A stretch of DNA of 64,000 nt from Labilithrix luteola (GTDB lineage: Bacteria > Myxococcota_A > Polyangia > Polyangiales > Polyangiaceae): NCBI RefSeq assembly GCF_001263205.1, contig NZ_CP012333.1, positions 1,488,001 through 1,552,000 on the forward strand. Reading direction: 5' to 3'. Below the pieces are notes generated by a model. That model had not been told where the DNA came from. It saw only the letters and a list, made by a program, of their open reading frames with translations, and made no database searches. Shown here one piece after another: positions 16,452-26,170 of the stretch; the stretch's first letter is position 1, and every line of letters starts with the position of its first letter. Position numbers and translations under genes: made by a program.

Positions 16452-17317
16452 AGGCCATTCTTCTCGCCGGAGGAAGCGGTACACGACTCGCGCCGATCAC
16501 GCGGTACGTGAGCAAGCAGCTCGTCCCCGTTTACGACAAGCCGGCGATTTATTACCCGCTGGCGACGCTGATGCTCGCGGGAATTCGCGAAATCGCGATC
16601 ATCAGCACGCCGCGCGATTTGCCGATGATCGAGGGGTTGCTCGGCACCGGAGAGGAGCTCGGCCTTTCGCTGACGTACCTCGCGCAGCCGAAACCCGAGG
16701 GCATCGCGCAGGCCTTCCTCATCGCGGCGGACTTCATTGGCGACAGCCCCGTGATGCTCGTCCTCGGCGACAATATCTTCTACGGCCACCAGCTGATTCA
16801 ATTGATCGAATCGGTGGTCACGCGTAATCGCGGCGCCGAGCTCTTCGCTTACCGCGTACGTGATCCCGAGCGTTACGGCGTGGTCGAGTTCGACGCCGAC
16901 GGCAAAGTCCTCGGAATCGAGGAAAAGCCGCAAAAGCCCAGATCGAATTGGGCCGTACCGGGGCTCTATATTTACGACAGGAACGTCGTCGAATTGGCTC
17001 GAAGCTTGACGCCGTCGGCGCGAGGCGAGCTCGAAATCACCGATTTGAACGTGAAGTACCTCGAGCAAGGTCGCCTTTACGTCAATCCGCTCGGCCGCGG
17101 CGTCGCCTGGCTGGACGTCGGCACGTTCGACTCTCTCCTCGGTGCGTCGGTCTTCGTGCAGGCCCTGGAGCAGCGCCAAGGCCTCAAGGTCGCGTGCCTC
17201 GAGGAGATCGCCTACCATAAGCGATTCATCGACCTCGCCCAGCTCGAGCGCATCGCACAGACGTACGGCTCGAGCGACTACGGAAACTATCTCCGGCAGG
17301 TCATCGAGGAGCGATGA
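16448..17317 (+). CDS. rfbA: Glucose-1-phosphate thymidylyltransferase
   Basis: A protein of 289 residues, the usual length for RfbA/RmlA. It has the nucleotide-binding N-terminus LAGGSGTRLAPIT, the uridylyl/thymidylyl motifs LVPVYDKPAIYYPL and LVLGDNIFYG, and IEEKPQKPRSNWAVPGLYIY. It makes dTDP-glucose from dTTP and glucose-1-phosphate. The ATG at 16448 overlaps the rfbB stop and its own stop overlaps the next gene. Confidence 0.95.
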   Translation: MKAILLAGGSGTRLAPITRYVSKQLVPVYDKPAIYYPLATLMLAGIREIAIISTPRDLPMIEGLLGTGEELGLSLTYLAQPKPEGIAQAFLIAADFIGDSPVMLVLGDNIFYGHQLIQLIESVVTRNRGAELFAYRVRDPERYGVVEFDADGKVLGIEEKPQKPRSNWAVPGLYIYDRNVVELARSLTPSARGELEITDLNVKYLEQGRLYVNPLGRGVAWLDVGTFDSLLGASVFVQALEQRQGLKVACLEEIAYHKRFIDLAQLERIAQTYGSSDYGNYLRQVIEER

Positions 17318-19002
17318 ACGACGCGGCCTCCAAACCGTGGTGGCGGCGCGATCCGTCCGCGGTGCTGGCCGTCGCGTTCACCGCGTTCGTCCTGTACGCG
17401 ATGCGCCGGCGGTTCGCCATCGGCGTCGACCTCCTCGACGAGGCCTTTTCGACGGCCCTCCCTTACCGGTTTGCGCTCGGGGATCGTCCGTTCATCGACG
17501 AAATGAACTCGGCCCAGACGGCGGGCATGCTGCTCACGCCATTCGTCTGGAGTTATCTGAAAATCACCGGATCGTCGGCGGGCATCATGGCCTTCATGCG
17601 GACGCTCTTCTTGATTTTCAAGATCGGCGTGGGGGCGACCGTGTTCTCCACGCTCCGCCGCCTCGTCGCTTGGCCGCTCGCGCTCGTCGCATCGCTCTTC
17701 TGCGTGGTGTTCGTCCCGCACTCGATTCCGAACCTCGGCTACAACGTGCTCGGGAGCGGCTTTCTGACGATGGGCTCGTTCCTCGTCGCGCGCCGCTTCC
17801 TCCCCGACGGCACGGATCGCGATGTGGGGTGGGCCGGCGTTTGCCACGGGCTTGCCACCGTCGCCTATCCGCCGTTGGGCTTGCCCGTTCTCGTGTCCAC
17901 GCTCGTCCTCGTCGCAGTGGCGAAGGGTTCGCGACGGTCGACCTTCGTGCATTACGCCATTGGCGGGGCCCTCGTCGCCGGCGCGGTGCTGCCGCTCCTG
18001 CTGCGCGCCGGCTGGTCGAACCTCCACACGATGATCGCCTACGGGGTGTGGCTCGATCCTCGCCCGCCCTCGAAGCTCCATGACATCGTCGTGGGCTGGT
18101 ACCGGCACGCCCCCTTCGACCTGCGCACGCTCGAGCTCGTGACGCTCGCCGCCGTGGCGCTAAAAGCTCAGCCCAAATCGGCGTTTTTGGTCTTGCCGAT
18201 CTTGCTCGGCAGCCTCGTCTTCTTCTTTCCGGGCAGCGTTCTCTCGCACCTCTCGATCGTCATTTATGCGGCGCTCCTCGCGCCCGCTTTTTTGCTCCTC
18301 CTCCATCGCTCGGCGGCGGCGCGCACGATGTTCTTCGTCGTCTGGATCCCGTCCGCGGTCGCAGGCGTCGTCACGGCCTACGCGAGCACGAACGGAGAAT
18401 TGAACGGGGGCATCGGCTTCTTTCCCGCGGCCGTGCTCTTCATCGTCTACGAGGCGATGGCGGTCGACGCTCTGTCGCGTGAAACGCTCGCTCGCCGACA
18501 CCTCTCGCCGGTGCTCCTGGCGGGCCCCGCACTCGTCGTCGCCGTCATGCTCCAGCACTTCGAGGGCAGCATTTACCGCGACGGTCCTCAGGGTCTCACG
18601 ACGATGGTTACGAGTGGACCGTTTCGTGGCCTCATGACGTCCCCCGATCGGGCGGCGTTCCTTCGAGATCTCGAAGACGTCATCAAGAGTCACGAGACGC
18701 CAGGTGGACGCCTTCTCGTTTATTATCAATTCCCCGCGGCGCACCTCTTTTCACGGATGCGCCCGGCCGGCAACACAGCCTGGCTCATGGAACAAGCCGA
18801 TCAAACTGCGCTGATCGAGCATTATCGACGTCGCATGACCGGCAAAGGGATCGCCCTGAAGGTCAAGACGTACCCGGGAAGCGGAACCCCCTTCTTCTAC
18901 TCGACGGTGTTGGACCGCTTCCTCGACGCGAACGAGGATCGGCTCGAGTCGTCGGCCCGTTGGTTCACGATTTACAGCGAGCGAGCGCCGGCGCAGCCGT
19001 GA
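17314..19002 (+). CDS. Multi-pass membrane protein, probable GT-C-type glycosyltransferase
   Basis: A protein of 562 residues with about ten hydrophobic helices. Between the first two there is a DLLDEAF-x(9)-ALGDRPFIDE segment, resembling the first periplasmic loop of GT-C glycosyltransferases, where acidic residues act in catalysis and the ..G.PYxD pattern is common. The start overlaps rfbA by four bases, placing it in the same transcription unit. Its stop abuts the stop of the convergent gene with no gap. Sugar transfer from a lipid-linked donor outside the inner membrane is inferred; no specific family is recognised. Confidence 0.6.
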   Translation: MNDAASKPWWRRDPSAVLAVAFTAFVLYAMRRRFAIGVDLLDEAFSTALPYRFALGDRPFIDEMNSAQTAGMLLTPFVWSYLKITGSSAGIMAFMRTLFLIFKIGVGATVFSTLRRLVAWPLALVASLFCVVFVPHSIPNLGYNVLGSGFLTMGSFLVARRFLPDGTDRDVGWAGVCHGLATVAYPPLGLPVLVSTLVLVAVAKGSRRSTFVHYAIGGALVAGAVLPLLLRAGWSNLHTMIAYGVWLDPRPPSKLHDIVVGWYRHAPFDLRTLELVTLAAVALKAQPKSAFLVLPILLGSLVFFFPGSVLSHLSIVIYAALLAPAFLLLLHRSAAARTMFFVVWIPSAVAGVVTAYASTNGELNGGIGFFPAAVLFIVYEAMAVDALSRETLARRHLSPVLLAGPALVVAVMLQHFEGSIYRDGPQGLTTMVTSGPFRGLMTSPDRAAFLRDLEDVIKSHETPGGRLLVYYQFPAAHLFSRMRPAGNTAWLMEQADQTALIEHYRRRMTGKGIALKVKTYPGSGTPFFYSTVLDRFLDANEDRLESSARWFTIYSERAPAQP

Positions 19003-21219
19003 TCAACGGCGCGTCGTGAGGCGCACCGCGGCGAGGCCGCTCGGCCGAACGCTCAGGACTTCGGTGCCGAAGCGACGGACGATGCCGGCCCACAGCTCCT
19101 TTTCGACGGGATCGACGTCGTGCGCGAGCGTGATGTTGCCGTCCGCGGTCGACCTCGTGTCGACGAAGACGACCTCGCCCGACTTGAGGCCGTCGTCGAA
19201 GCTCAGAATGCGCTGGCGCGCCGACGGGAGCAGCAAGTCTTGAGGCAAGTAGGCGAGCGGCCAGATGCTCGCCTTGCGGGTCACGAGGAACGCTTCTACC
19301 TCGACATCCGGCGTGGAGACGAGCGCGACGCGACGCGCGTTGGGGGCGTACGTGCGCATGAGAATCACAGCATCGGCGGCGCGGCGTGACGGTGCCGGCC
19401 ACGCTGGCGTCCGCTCCGTGGCTACGAAACCGAGCAACGTGTGGTCGAACTTGTGAGCGAGGTCGCTCGACGCCGAGAGCGCCAACATGGCCGCCGCGCA
19501 GGCCCCGACGAACAGAAACGATGGCCGGAACGCGCGACTGACGAGCTCCGAATCACTCGCGATGCGGATGAGCCAAAATCCACCGACGAAGAGTGCCGGC
19601 AAACAAACGTGAAACAGATTGTTTGAGTGGGAGCGCCCCAAATAATATGTGAATTGCGCAACTCCGAGCGCGCTCATCGCAAACGCGGTGGCGTACTCGA
19701 ACTTCAGATCGGATTTACCGAGGGTGATCCGCCGGTATCCGAGCGCGACGATCGTCGCGATGTACGCGCCGGCGATGAGGAGCCACGGCGTCCACGGCTC
19801 GATCGGCAGACACCCGAATTCCTGCACGCTGTAGAGCCGAATGTACTCGAAGTAACGCGACCACTGCGGCCCCTCGCCGGCACGCGCAAACGTCCATGCG
19901 GCGATGACCGCGTGCCAGAGCACGATCGATAGCGCCGTGGGCACTACCCGACGGACGAACGAGCGCACGATCTGACCTCGTTCGGCGTGCGCGGCTTCGT
20001 AGACGAGCGAGCCGAAGTACGCGACGAATACGTAGACGAACGCTTCGAGGCTCCAGATCGACGTCACGCCGACGACGAGAGCCTCCGCGGCGAACAGCCA
20101 CCGACGTCGCGCGGAAAACCGGCCTCGCAGCGCAATGCACCCGACGAGCAAGAATCCGGGCAAAAATCGGAGCGCGCCTGCGGACGGATAATACGATTGG
20201 AAATTGAGCTGCTCGAAGGTCGGCACGACGACCATCACGAGGAGAATGGCGGCCGAGAGCGCCGCGCTGCGCGTGACCGTGCGCATCGTCGCGTAAAGGA
20301 CGGCGTATTCGGCCCACGTGAAGAGGCCTAGGAGAACCGCCAAACCCGACGGCGACGGCGACACGAAGCGTCGATCCAGGATGGCAGCGAGAAAATAAAT
20401 CAGCCCGACGCCGTATTGGCAATTGACGTCGACCAAAAGCGATTTTCCCGCGCGTGCGGCCGCGGTTGGCCCCAAGAAGAAATTGTGATGATAGACGTCG
20501 ACGTCCATCGCCGGATCGACGACGAGGAGCAGCACCGTCAGCAGCACGAGCGCGTCGACGGCGTAACGCGGACCACGTCGCCGCGGAAACCGAACGAGCT
20601 CTCCCCCCACGAGGCTGGAAAAGCCGAACGCCAAGGCGAGCGCCACCGTGCCGAGCGACGGAAGATTCCGCGCCGCGAACGGGAGAAGTGCCGCAAAGAT
20701 TGCCAATGGCAGCACGCGCTCGATCGCCCACGAAACGTTGGACGAGAAGGTCGGCCTCGGACGAAGCGCCGCAAACACCGTGAACAGGCCCGCGTTTCCC
20801 AACCCCCAGAATGTGAGGATTTTTCCGAACAGCGGTCGAAGATCGACGTGCTCGCCAGTGTCCGTCGGCGGAAGCGCGCGCCGAAGCGTGAAGACCGCCC
20901 CCGCCCAGAACACGACTTGCGCGATCGCGAGAACGGGTCGCACGAGCGTGTCGCCATCGAAATAGCGCCGGCCCAGTCGCTCGAGGCCCCACGAACCGAA
21001 AATGCCCGCCGCCGGAACGGTCAGGCACGCCAGGACGAAGATGCGCGACTCTTCCGCTTCGGAGATACCGCCCGCGAGATAGATGCGAATCAGCCCCGTA
21101 AAGACGAATGCAGAGATCGACAACGCCGTCACGACGACGCTGACGGACGACGACGACCGAACCTTCTTTTCGGCGACCACCTTGATCTCGTGCTCGATTC
21201 CGTCGGCAGGCGGTGTCAC
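19003..21219 (-). CDS. Large multi-pass membrane protein, possible GT-C-type glycosyltransferase
   Basis: A protein of 738 residues starting at a GTG (21219). There is a short charged N-terminus, then many hydrophobic helices to about residue 560, and a soluble C-terminal domain of about 150 residues. A loop with MDVDVYHHNFFLGP and LLVDVNCQYGVG resembles acceptor/donor loops of GT-C enzymes. The gene is convergent with the 17314-19002 gene (touching stops) and divergent from the methyltransferase at 21231, 11 bp away, so both starts share a very short control region. It may act in polymer assembly or export; not recognised as Wzy or Wzx. Confidence 0.5.
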   Translation of the reverse strand: MTPPADGIEHEIKVVAEKKVRSSSSVSVVVTALSISAFVFTGLIRIYLAGGISEAEESRIFVLACLTVPAAGIFGSWGLERLGRRYFDGDTLVRPVLAIAQVVFWAGAVFTLRRALPPTDTGEHVDLRPLFGKILTFWGLGNAGLFTVFAALRPRPTFSSNVSWAIERVLPLAIFAALLPFAARNLPSLGTVALALAFGFSSLVGGELVRFPRRRGPRYAVDALVLLTVLLLVVDPAMDVDVYHHNFFLGPTAAARAGKSLLVDVNCQYGVGLIYFLAAILDRRFVSPSPSGLAVLLGLFTWAEYAVLYATMRTVTRSAALSAAILLVMVVVPTFEQLNFQSYYPSAGALRFLPGFLLVGCIALRGRFSARRRWLFAAEALVVGVTSIWSLEAFVYVFVAYFGSLVYEAAHAERGQIVRSFVRRVVPTALSIVLWHAVIAAWTFARAGEGPQWSRYFEYIRLYSVQEFGCLPIEPWTPWLLIAGAYIATIVALGYRRITLGKSDLKFEYATAFAMSALGVAQFTYYLGRSHSNNLFHVCLPALFVGGFWLIRIASDSELVSRAFRPSFLFVGACAAAMLALSASSDLAHKFDHTLLGFVATERTPAWPAPSRRAADAVILMRTYAPNARRVALVSTPDVEVEAFLVTRKASIWPLAYLPQDLLLPSARQRILSFDDGLKSGEVVFVDTRSTADGNITLAHDVDPVEKELWAGIVRRFGTEVLSVRPSGLAAVRLTTRR

Positions 21220-21230
21220 AATATGCCTCG

Positions 21231-22145
21231 ATGCAGATGATCTCGCGCCCCTGCCCGCTTTGCGCCGATACGGATGATTCGCGCGTCTTCGCCAAATCGA
21301 ACTTCGATTTTTCGGCGTTGGATGCGTTCGCGTTCGCGTCGCGAAAGCTGCCCGAATACATGCATTATCGGCTGGTCGAATGCCCGATTTGCGACGTCCT
21401 TTATGCGAGTCCGGTCCCCACGGACTCCGAGCTCTCGCAGGCGTACCACGAAGCGGCGTTCGATAGCCGCGAGGAGGCTCGCTTTGCGGCGCAGGTCTAC
21501 GGCTCGTTCCTGCCGCGCATTCGCTCGCGTCTCCCCGACACCAGGGGCGCCCTCGACATCGGCGCCGGCGACGGTGCGTTTCTGGAGGAGCTGCTCGACG
21601 CGGGCTTCACCGACGTCGTGGGCGTCGAGCCTTCGGCGGCGCCCATCGCTTCCGCGTCGCCGCGCGTTCAGCCTCTCTTGAAGCAGGGGTTCTTTCGCGC
21701 GGACGACTATGCGGCGTCGAGCTTCGCCCTCATCACCTGCTTTCAGACGCTCGAGCACTTGAGCGATCCGATCGAGATGTGCCGCGCCGCGCAGAGACTC
21801 TTGAAACCGGGCGGCGCGATGTTCGTCATCGCCCACGATCGACGCTCGCTCTCGGCGCGCGTGCTCGGGACGAAGAGCCCGATCTTCGACATCGAGCACT
21901 TGCAGCTCTTCTCGCCCGACAGCGCGCGCCAGCTCCTCGAGCGCGCGGGGTTCACGGACGTGGAGCTCGACGCCGTCGTGAACCGCTACCCGCTGCATTA
22001 CTGGGCGAAGCTCTTTCCGTTCCCGAAGCCCGTGAAGCTCCCCCTCGTGCGTGCGCTGAAGCAGAGTCGCGTGGGGACGTTCCCGCTCCAGATCCCGGCA
22101 GGCAACTTGGCCGCCATCGGGTGGAAGCGCAGCGCGAACGCTTGA
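21231..22145 (+). CDS. SAM-dependent methyltransferase with N-terminal zinc-binding motif
   Basis: A protein of 304 residues. The N-terminus holds CPLC and CPIC pairs about 40 residues apart, a likely zinc-binding module seen in sugar C- and O-methyltransferases. The SAM-binding core has LDIGAGDGAFLEEL (motif I) and the acidic VVGVEP. LEHLSDP and LLKPGGAMFV are later motifs of class I enzymes. The ATG at 21231 is preferred over an in-frame GTG at 21213, which would crowd the divergent gene start at 21219. The context of sugar genes suggests a sugar or polysaccharide substrate. Confidence 0.8.
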   Translation: MQMISRPCPLCADTDDSRVFAKSNFDFSALDAFAFASRKLPEYMHYRLVECPICDVLYASPVPTDSELSQAYHEAAFDSREEARFAAQVYGSFLPRIRSRLPDTRGALDIGAGDGAFLEELLDAGFTDVVGVEPSAAPIASASPRVQPLLKQGFFRADDYAASSFALITCFQTLEHLSDPIEMCRAAQRLLKPGGAMFVIAHDRRSLSARVLGTKSPIFDIEHLQLFSPDSARQLLERAGFTDVELDAVVNRYPLHYWAKLFPFPKPVKLPLVRALKQSRVGTFPLQIPAGNLAAIGWKRSANA

Positions 22146-22746
22146 AGATCGAAGAAAGAGCGGCAACGGCAGGTTTCTCCCCGGGCTCCGAGCCGGCGAC
22201 GCGGCTCGACCCGTCGGTAGTCCCTAAAACACAAACCGATCACGGCTCCAGTACATTCGCCGAGAGCCTACATGGTGATCGGTTTCGACGATGGTCCGTC
22301 TCATCGGACCCACCGAGGTGACTGCTCTCGACATGGTCTGCGCGGGGGCGCGCGTAGACGGCTCGTGAGCGGTCGGTTCGCGGTTACGGACGCACGCCAT
22401 GCGGATGGTGGTGGAGAGCGAGGCAGCGTCCGGCGCACCGACTTGCGGTGCACACGTAGAAGATCTCGCTATCGCCGCGTGCTCATGCCTCCGCATGCAT
22501 GAACAGCAGAGCTCGTGAATGCCGCGCGGGTCGGATGAGTGGATCTCCGGAGACTGCGGGCGGTGATAGGCGTGGTCAGGCTGGCTCCTCTGCTTTGGCG
22601 CCGTTCGTGGGCGCGTCGGGCAAACGTCGCACATTTGCCCACCTATTTGGGATGGAACCTCCAGTTACCGTAGAGCCATGTCTTCGTCGCCGTAACATCG
22701 GATCGAGCGGGGCCGTTTGTCCCTCTCGACCCGAAAGGCGCCCGGC
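22146..22746. other. Non-coding stretch between the sugar cluster and the signalling operon
   Basis: I see no convincing gene in these 601 bp. It holds the inverted repeat listed separately (22233-22285), and a TCGCACATT..CCCACCTA element (22627-22645) that also occurs at 11296-11313. The promoter of the signalling operon should be in its right half. Confidence 0.5.
22233..22285. repeat. Long perfect inverted repeat, structured RNA or terminator candidate
   Basis: AAACCGATCAC (22233-22243) is the exact complement of GTGATCGGTTT (22275-22285). Inside it GGCTC (22244-22248) can pair with GAGCC (22264-22268), leaving a 6-nt bulge and a 15-nt loop. It begins 87 bp after the methyltransferase stop. 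No T-run follows, so it may be a structured leader, an operator or a terminator of another type. Confidence 0.45.
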
Positions 22747-23895
22747 ATGCACGTGCTCAAAGGACATTCGACAAAACCGAACGGTCGAGAGGCGGTCGCC
22801 GAAGCTACCGAGGGGTGGAGCGTCCAGACGACGCTCGATCTGATTCTCGTTTTCAACTCGAGCGAGCAGGATCCTCACGAGGTCGCCGCCGCGTTCCGCG
22901 AGCGCTTTGGAGACACGCCGTTCGTCGGCTGCACCACCGCCGGCGAGCACCTCGGCGATGCTCACTTCACGAAAGCGCTCGTCTGCATCGGAATCTCGAG
23001 TCCGGGCATTCGCTGGGCCATCGCCGCGGCCGAGACGCTCGAACGGTTCGACGAGGAAAACGCTCGTGCGCTGAGCGACCAGCTCTTCGGCCAACTCGGT
23101 ATTCAGCGCGAAGAGGTCAATCCTCAGCGCCAGTTTTGCCTGCTCCTGGTCGACGGCTTGTCTGGCAAAGAGGAGGTCCTCTGCCCGCTCATGGCCGACG
23201 CACTCGAGGGCATGCCCCTCGTCGGTGGCAGCGCGGGCGACGACCTCAAGTTCCAGCGCACGTACCTCTATCACGGCGGGATGGCGCATCCCTCCGGCGC
23301 GGTCTTCGTCCTCGCGGACTCGAAGATGCCGTTCGAGGTCATCAAGCATCAGCACTACACGACGACCACCAAGCGACTCGTCATCACCAAAGCCGACGTT
23401 CCGGCGCGACGCGTTTACGAAATGGACGGCGTCCCGGCGATTCAGGCTTATGCCGACGCCATCGGAAGACCGATATCGGCCATCAACGACGACGTCACGC
23501 TCTCGAATCCCCTCACCTTCGTCTGCAACGACGAGATCTACGTGCGCTCCATCGCACGCATCGAGCCCGACGGTTCGATGGTCTTCTTCTGCGCCATCGA
23601 AGAAGGCATGGTCCTCTCGCTCGGCGAGCACGAAGACATGACGACGGCGCTCAGGCGCGACGTCGACGGTCTCGCTCAGCGCATCAAGGGCGCCGATCTT
23701 CTGATCGGCTGCAACTGCATCCTGCGCGCACTCGAGGCGACGAAACTCGACAAGCATCCATCGCTCTCGAAGATCTTCAGCGACTTTGCCGGGAACATGA
23801 TCGGATTCGATACCTACGGCGAACAACTCAACGGGTTGCACATCAATCAGACGTTCGTTGGCGTGGCCATTCGTGGCGCGGAGGCCGCACGATGA
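22747..23895 (+). CDS. FIST-domain sensory protein
   Basis: A protein of 382 residues from the ATG at 22747; an in-frame TTG at 22717 is possible. The N-terminal FIST domain shows FNSSEQDP, FVGCTTAGEH and LVGGSAGDD. The C-terminal FIST_C part has RVYEMDG, AIEEGMVLSLGEHEDM and NMIGFDTYGEQLNGLHINQTFV. FIST proteins are thought to bind small ligands such as amino acids and feed signal-transduction enzymes. The stop overlaps the kinase start (ATGA at 23892-23895), so the two products probably form a receptor-kinase pair. There is no signal peptide or membrane span; action is cytosolic. Confidence 0.88.
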   Translation: MHVLKGHSTKPNGREAVAEATEGWSVQTTLDLILVFNSSEQDPHEVAAAFRERFGDTPFVGCTTAGEHLGDAHFTKALVCIGISSPGIRWAIAAAETLERFDEENARALSDQLFGQLGIQREEVNPQRQFCLLLVDGLSGKEEVLCPLMADALEGMPLVGGSAGDDLKFQRTYLYHGGMAHPSGAVFVLADSKMPFEVIKHQHYTTTTKRLVITKADVPARRVYEMDGVPAIQAYADAIGRPISAINDDVTLSNPLTFVCNDEIYVRSIARIEPDGSMVFFCAIEEGMVLSLGEHEDMTTALRRDVDGLAQRIKGADLLIGCNCILRALEATKLDKHPSLSKIFSDFAGNMIGFDTYGEQLNGLHINQTFVGVAIRGAEAAR

Positions 23896-25547
23896 GCTCC
23901 GAGTCGGACAACGACAAGGAGAGAGAGGCCGCCAAGGCCCATGCCGCCCAACGCACCATCGAAGTCCTGAAGCAGAAGGTCTTCGACCTCTACAACAAGG
24001 GGAGCAACTCGATCCTCCACCGTCAGCTCGAATCGGCACGACGCCGCGAAGAGAACACGCGTCAGAAGCGTGAGCTCGTCGAGATGCGCGCCGCGGAGCT
24101 CAAACGCTACAGCGAGACGCTCGAAGCGGAGGTGGCGCAACGCACCGAAGCCGTCAAGACGATCCTCGACAACGTCACGTTCGGCTTTCTCGTCATCAAT
24201 CGCGAGCTGACGGTGCAGCCGGAGTGCACGAAGTCGTGCCATCGGCTCTTCGGCGCCGACAAGGTCGAGGGCGAGAATCTTTGCCAGCTGCTCGGCATGA
24301 ACGAGCGAGCACGACTGACGTTCGGGCTCTCCGCCGACCAGGTCTTCGAAGACGTGCTGCCCGAGGAAGCCTCGCTCGCCCAGATGGCGCGCAAGTTCCC
24401 GACCCAAGACGGACGCGTTCTCCGCATCGATGCGAGCGCCGTCCGGAGCAAGCAGGGCGACGTCACCGGCCTGCTCCTGACCATCTCGGACATGACGGCG
24501 CTCGAAGCCGCCACGAAAGAGAGCAACAACAACCGTACCCTCGTGAACATCCTCCGGCAGAAGGAGGCGTTCCGGGTCTACCTGGTCGACGCACGACACC
24601 TCATCGACAGCGCACGACGAGCGGTGGGCGCGAACGATCAAGCCGGCGCACGGCGCGCACTCCACACGCTCAAAGGCAACTCGGCGTCCTACGGTCTCGA
24701 CACGCTCGTCGAAACCATTCACCACGTCGAAGAAGACCTCACGGTCAAAGCGACTCAGGTCGACGATGTCGAGCACGCGCTCCGTACCTTCATCGAGTCG
24801 AACAAGCGGGTCCTCGAGATCGAGTTCGAAGAGGTCGAACAGCGCGAAGGCTTCGCCGTCACGCACGAGCAGATGGCGCAGTTGAAGGCGCTCATCGCCT
24901 CCATCCAAGATGCTCGAGCCGCGGAACTGAATCGATGGACGGCGGAGGTGCTGCGAAAGCCCGCGGGCCTCGTCCTCGGTCCGGTCGAAGATTTCTCCCA
25001 AAAGCTCGCCACGCGGCTCGGTAAGGACGTCTCCTTCCAGCTCGTCGGCGCCGACACCACCGTGGACGTCGAGACCGTCCGCCCCGTCTTCCAGGTCATC
25101 TCGCACTTGTTGCGAAACGCCATCGACCACGGACTCGAGGCTCCCGTCGAACGGAAGGGCAAGCCGGCCACCGGCAAGCTCGAGCTCGAACTCTCGGAGA
25201 CCGCGAACGCCTACGTCGTGCGTTGTTCGGACGACGGGCGCGGCATCGACCCCCACCTCGTCGGCAAGCGCGCTCTGGAGCTGGGCTTCGTCTCGGCGCA
25301 GGCGCTCTCGCAGATGGACGAGCGCAAGAAGCTGGACGTCATCTTCATCGACGGTCTTTCGACCGCCACCATCACGACGTCGATTTCGGGTCGAGGAGTA
25401 GGCATGTCGGCCGTTCGTGCAGCTGTTCAGAAAGTCGGAGGAGCGATCGACGTGCGCTCGGCGGTTGGATCAGGAACCACGTTCACCATCACCATTCCGA
25501 AATCGAGAGAGAACGGGACCGCCCCTTCGAACATGGCGGTGAGCTGA
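23892..25547 (+). CDS. Soluble hybrid sensor kinase: coiled coil, PAS, HPt and CheA-like ATPase
   Basis: A protein of 551 residues, without membrane spans. A charged coiled coil (1-85) is followed by a PAS-like domain (about 88-205) and an HPt domain with the phosphoacceptor in ALHTLKGN (His258). The ATPase domain has the N-box HLLRNAIDHG, G1 DDGRGID and G2 GRGVGMSAVR. The N-box and HPt are of CheA type, but there is no CheW-like C-terminal domain and no classical dimerisation His-box. It is coupled by overlaps to the FIST gene before it and the CheX-like gene after it. Phosphotransfer to the receiver at 26171-26542 is inferred. Confidence 0.87.
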   Translation: MSSESDNDKEREAAKAHAAQRTIEVLKQKVFDLYNKGSNSILHRQLESARRREENTRQKRELVEMRAAELKRYSETLEAEVAQRTEAVKTILDNVTFGFLVINRELTVQPECTKSCHRLFGADKVEGENLCQLLGMNERARLTFGLSADQVFEDVLPEEASLAQMARKFPTQDGRVLRIDASAVRSKQGDVTGLLLTISDMTALEAATKESNNNRTLVNILRQKEAFRVYLVDARHLIDSARRAVGANDQAGARRALHTLKGNSASYGLDTLVETIHHVEEDLTVKATQVDDVEHALRTFIESNKRVLEIEFEEVEQREGFAVTHEQMAQLKALIASIQDARAAELNRWTAEVLRKPAGLVLGPVEDFSQKLATRLGKDVSFQLVGADTTVDVETVRPVFQVISHLLRNAIDHGLEAPVERKGKPATGKLELELSETANAYVVRCSDDGRGIDPHLVGKRALELGFVSAQALSQMDERKKLDVIFIDGLSTATITTSISGRGVGMSAVRAAVQKVGGAIDVRSAVGSGTTFTITIPKSRENGTAPSNMAVS

Positions 25548-26128
25548 TGAAGTCCCGTTCTCGTGAATTCCTCGATCGCGTCGTGCCCGCGGCGTGTGTC
25601 GACTTGTTCGGCGCCTACGGCATCACGATTCGCCCGAAGTCCGCGCCTGCCGTAGGTGGCTCCTCGCGCCCGCCCTTCGCTCCCGACGAGTGCAGCGGCG
25701 GCCTCGTCTCCTTCAGTGGCGATCTCATGAGCGGCTCGCTCCTCCTCGTCGGCTCCTTCGAGTTCCTCTCCTCGAGCCGACCGCCGGAGGTCCGCCGTCG
25801 TCCGCTCACGTCATCGTCGTCTGCCGATTGGATTCTCGTGCGAGACTGGTCGATGGAGCTCGTGAACCAGCTGCTCGGCCGCATTCGCAATCGCCTCCAC
25901 GTCCACCGCGTGGCGCTCGAGACCAAGTGCCCAACCGCCGTGTCGGGGCCTTCGCTCGGCGTCGCCATGCGCTCACGGACGAGCACCCCCTTCGAGTTCG
26001 CGACGTCGACACCTGGTCAAGTCGTGTGCGTCTGGTTGGACGCAACGCTGAGTCCGAGCGTGGAGCTCGGAGCGACCGTCGACGACACCGCCACACTTCA
26101 AAAAGAGGGCGAAGTCGTCGTCTTCTGA
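25547..26128 (+). CDS. CheX-like chemotaxis-type protein
   Basis: A protein of 193 residues whose ATG shares a base with the kinase stop. The central segment VRDWSMELVNQLLGRIRNRL fits the E-x2-N-x3-G core of the CheX/CheC/FliY family, some of which dephosphorylate CheY-P. Similarity elsewhere is weak, and the acidic Glu and Asn catalytic residues are only tentatively placed. Location between a CheA-like kinase and a CheY-like receiver supports a phosphatase or adaptor role. Confidence 0.6.
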   Translation: MKSRSREFLDRVVPAACVDLFGAYGITIRPKSAPAVGGSSRPPFAPDECSGGLVSFSGDLMSGSLLLVGSFEFLSSSRPPEVRRRPLTSSSSADWILVRDWSMELVNQLLGRIRNRLHVHRVALETKCPTAVSGPSLGVAMRSRTSTPFEFATSTPGQVVCVWLDATLSPSVELGATVDDTATLQKEGEVVVF

Positions 26129-26170
26129 TAGCCGAAAGACTCGCAGCTGCACTCTCAGCGAGGACCGACC

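Noticed and set aside
22146..22746. tRNA or phage attachment site in the gene-free stretch
   Set aside because: No cloverleaf with a T-loop GGTTCGA-type sequence was found, and no integrase or direct repeat flanks it.
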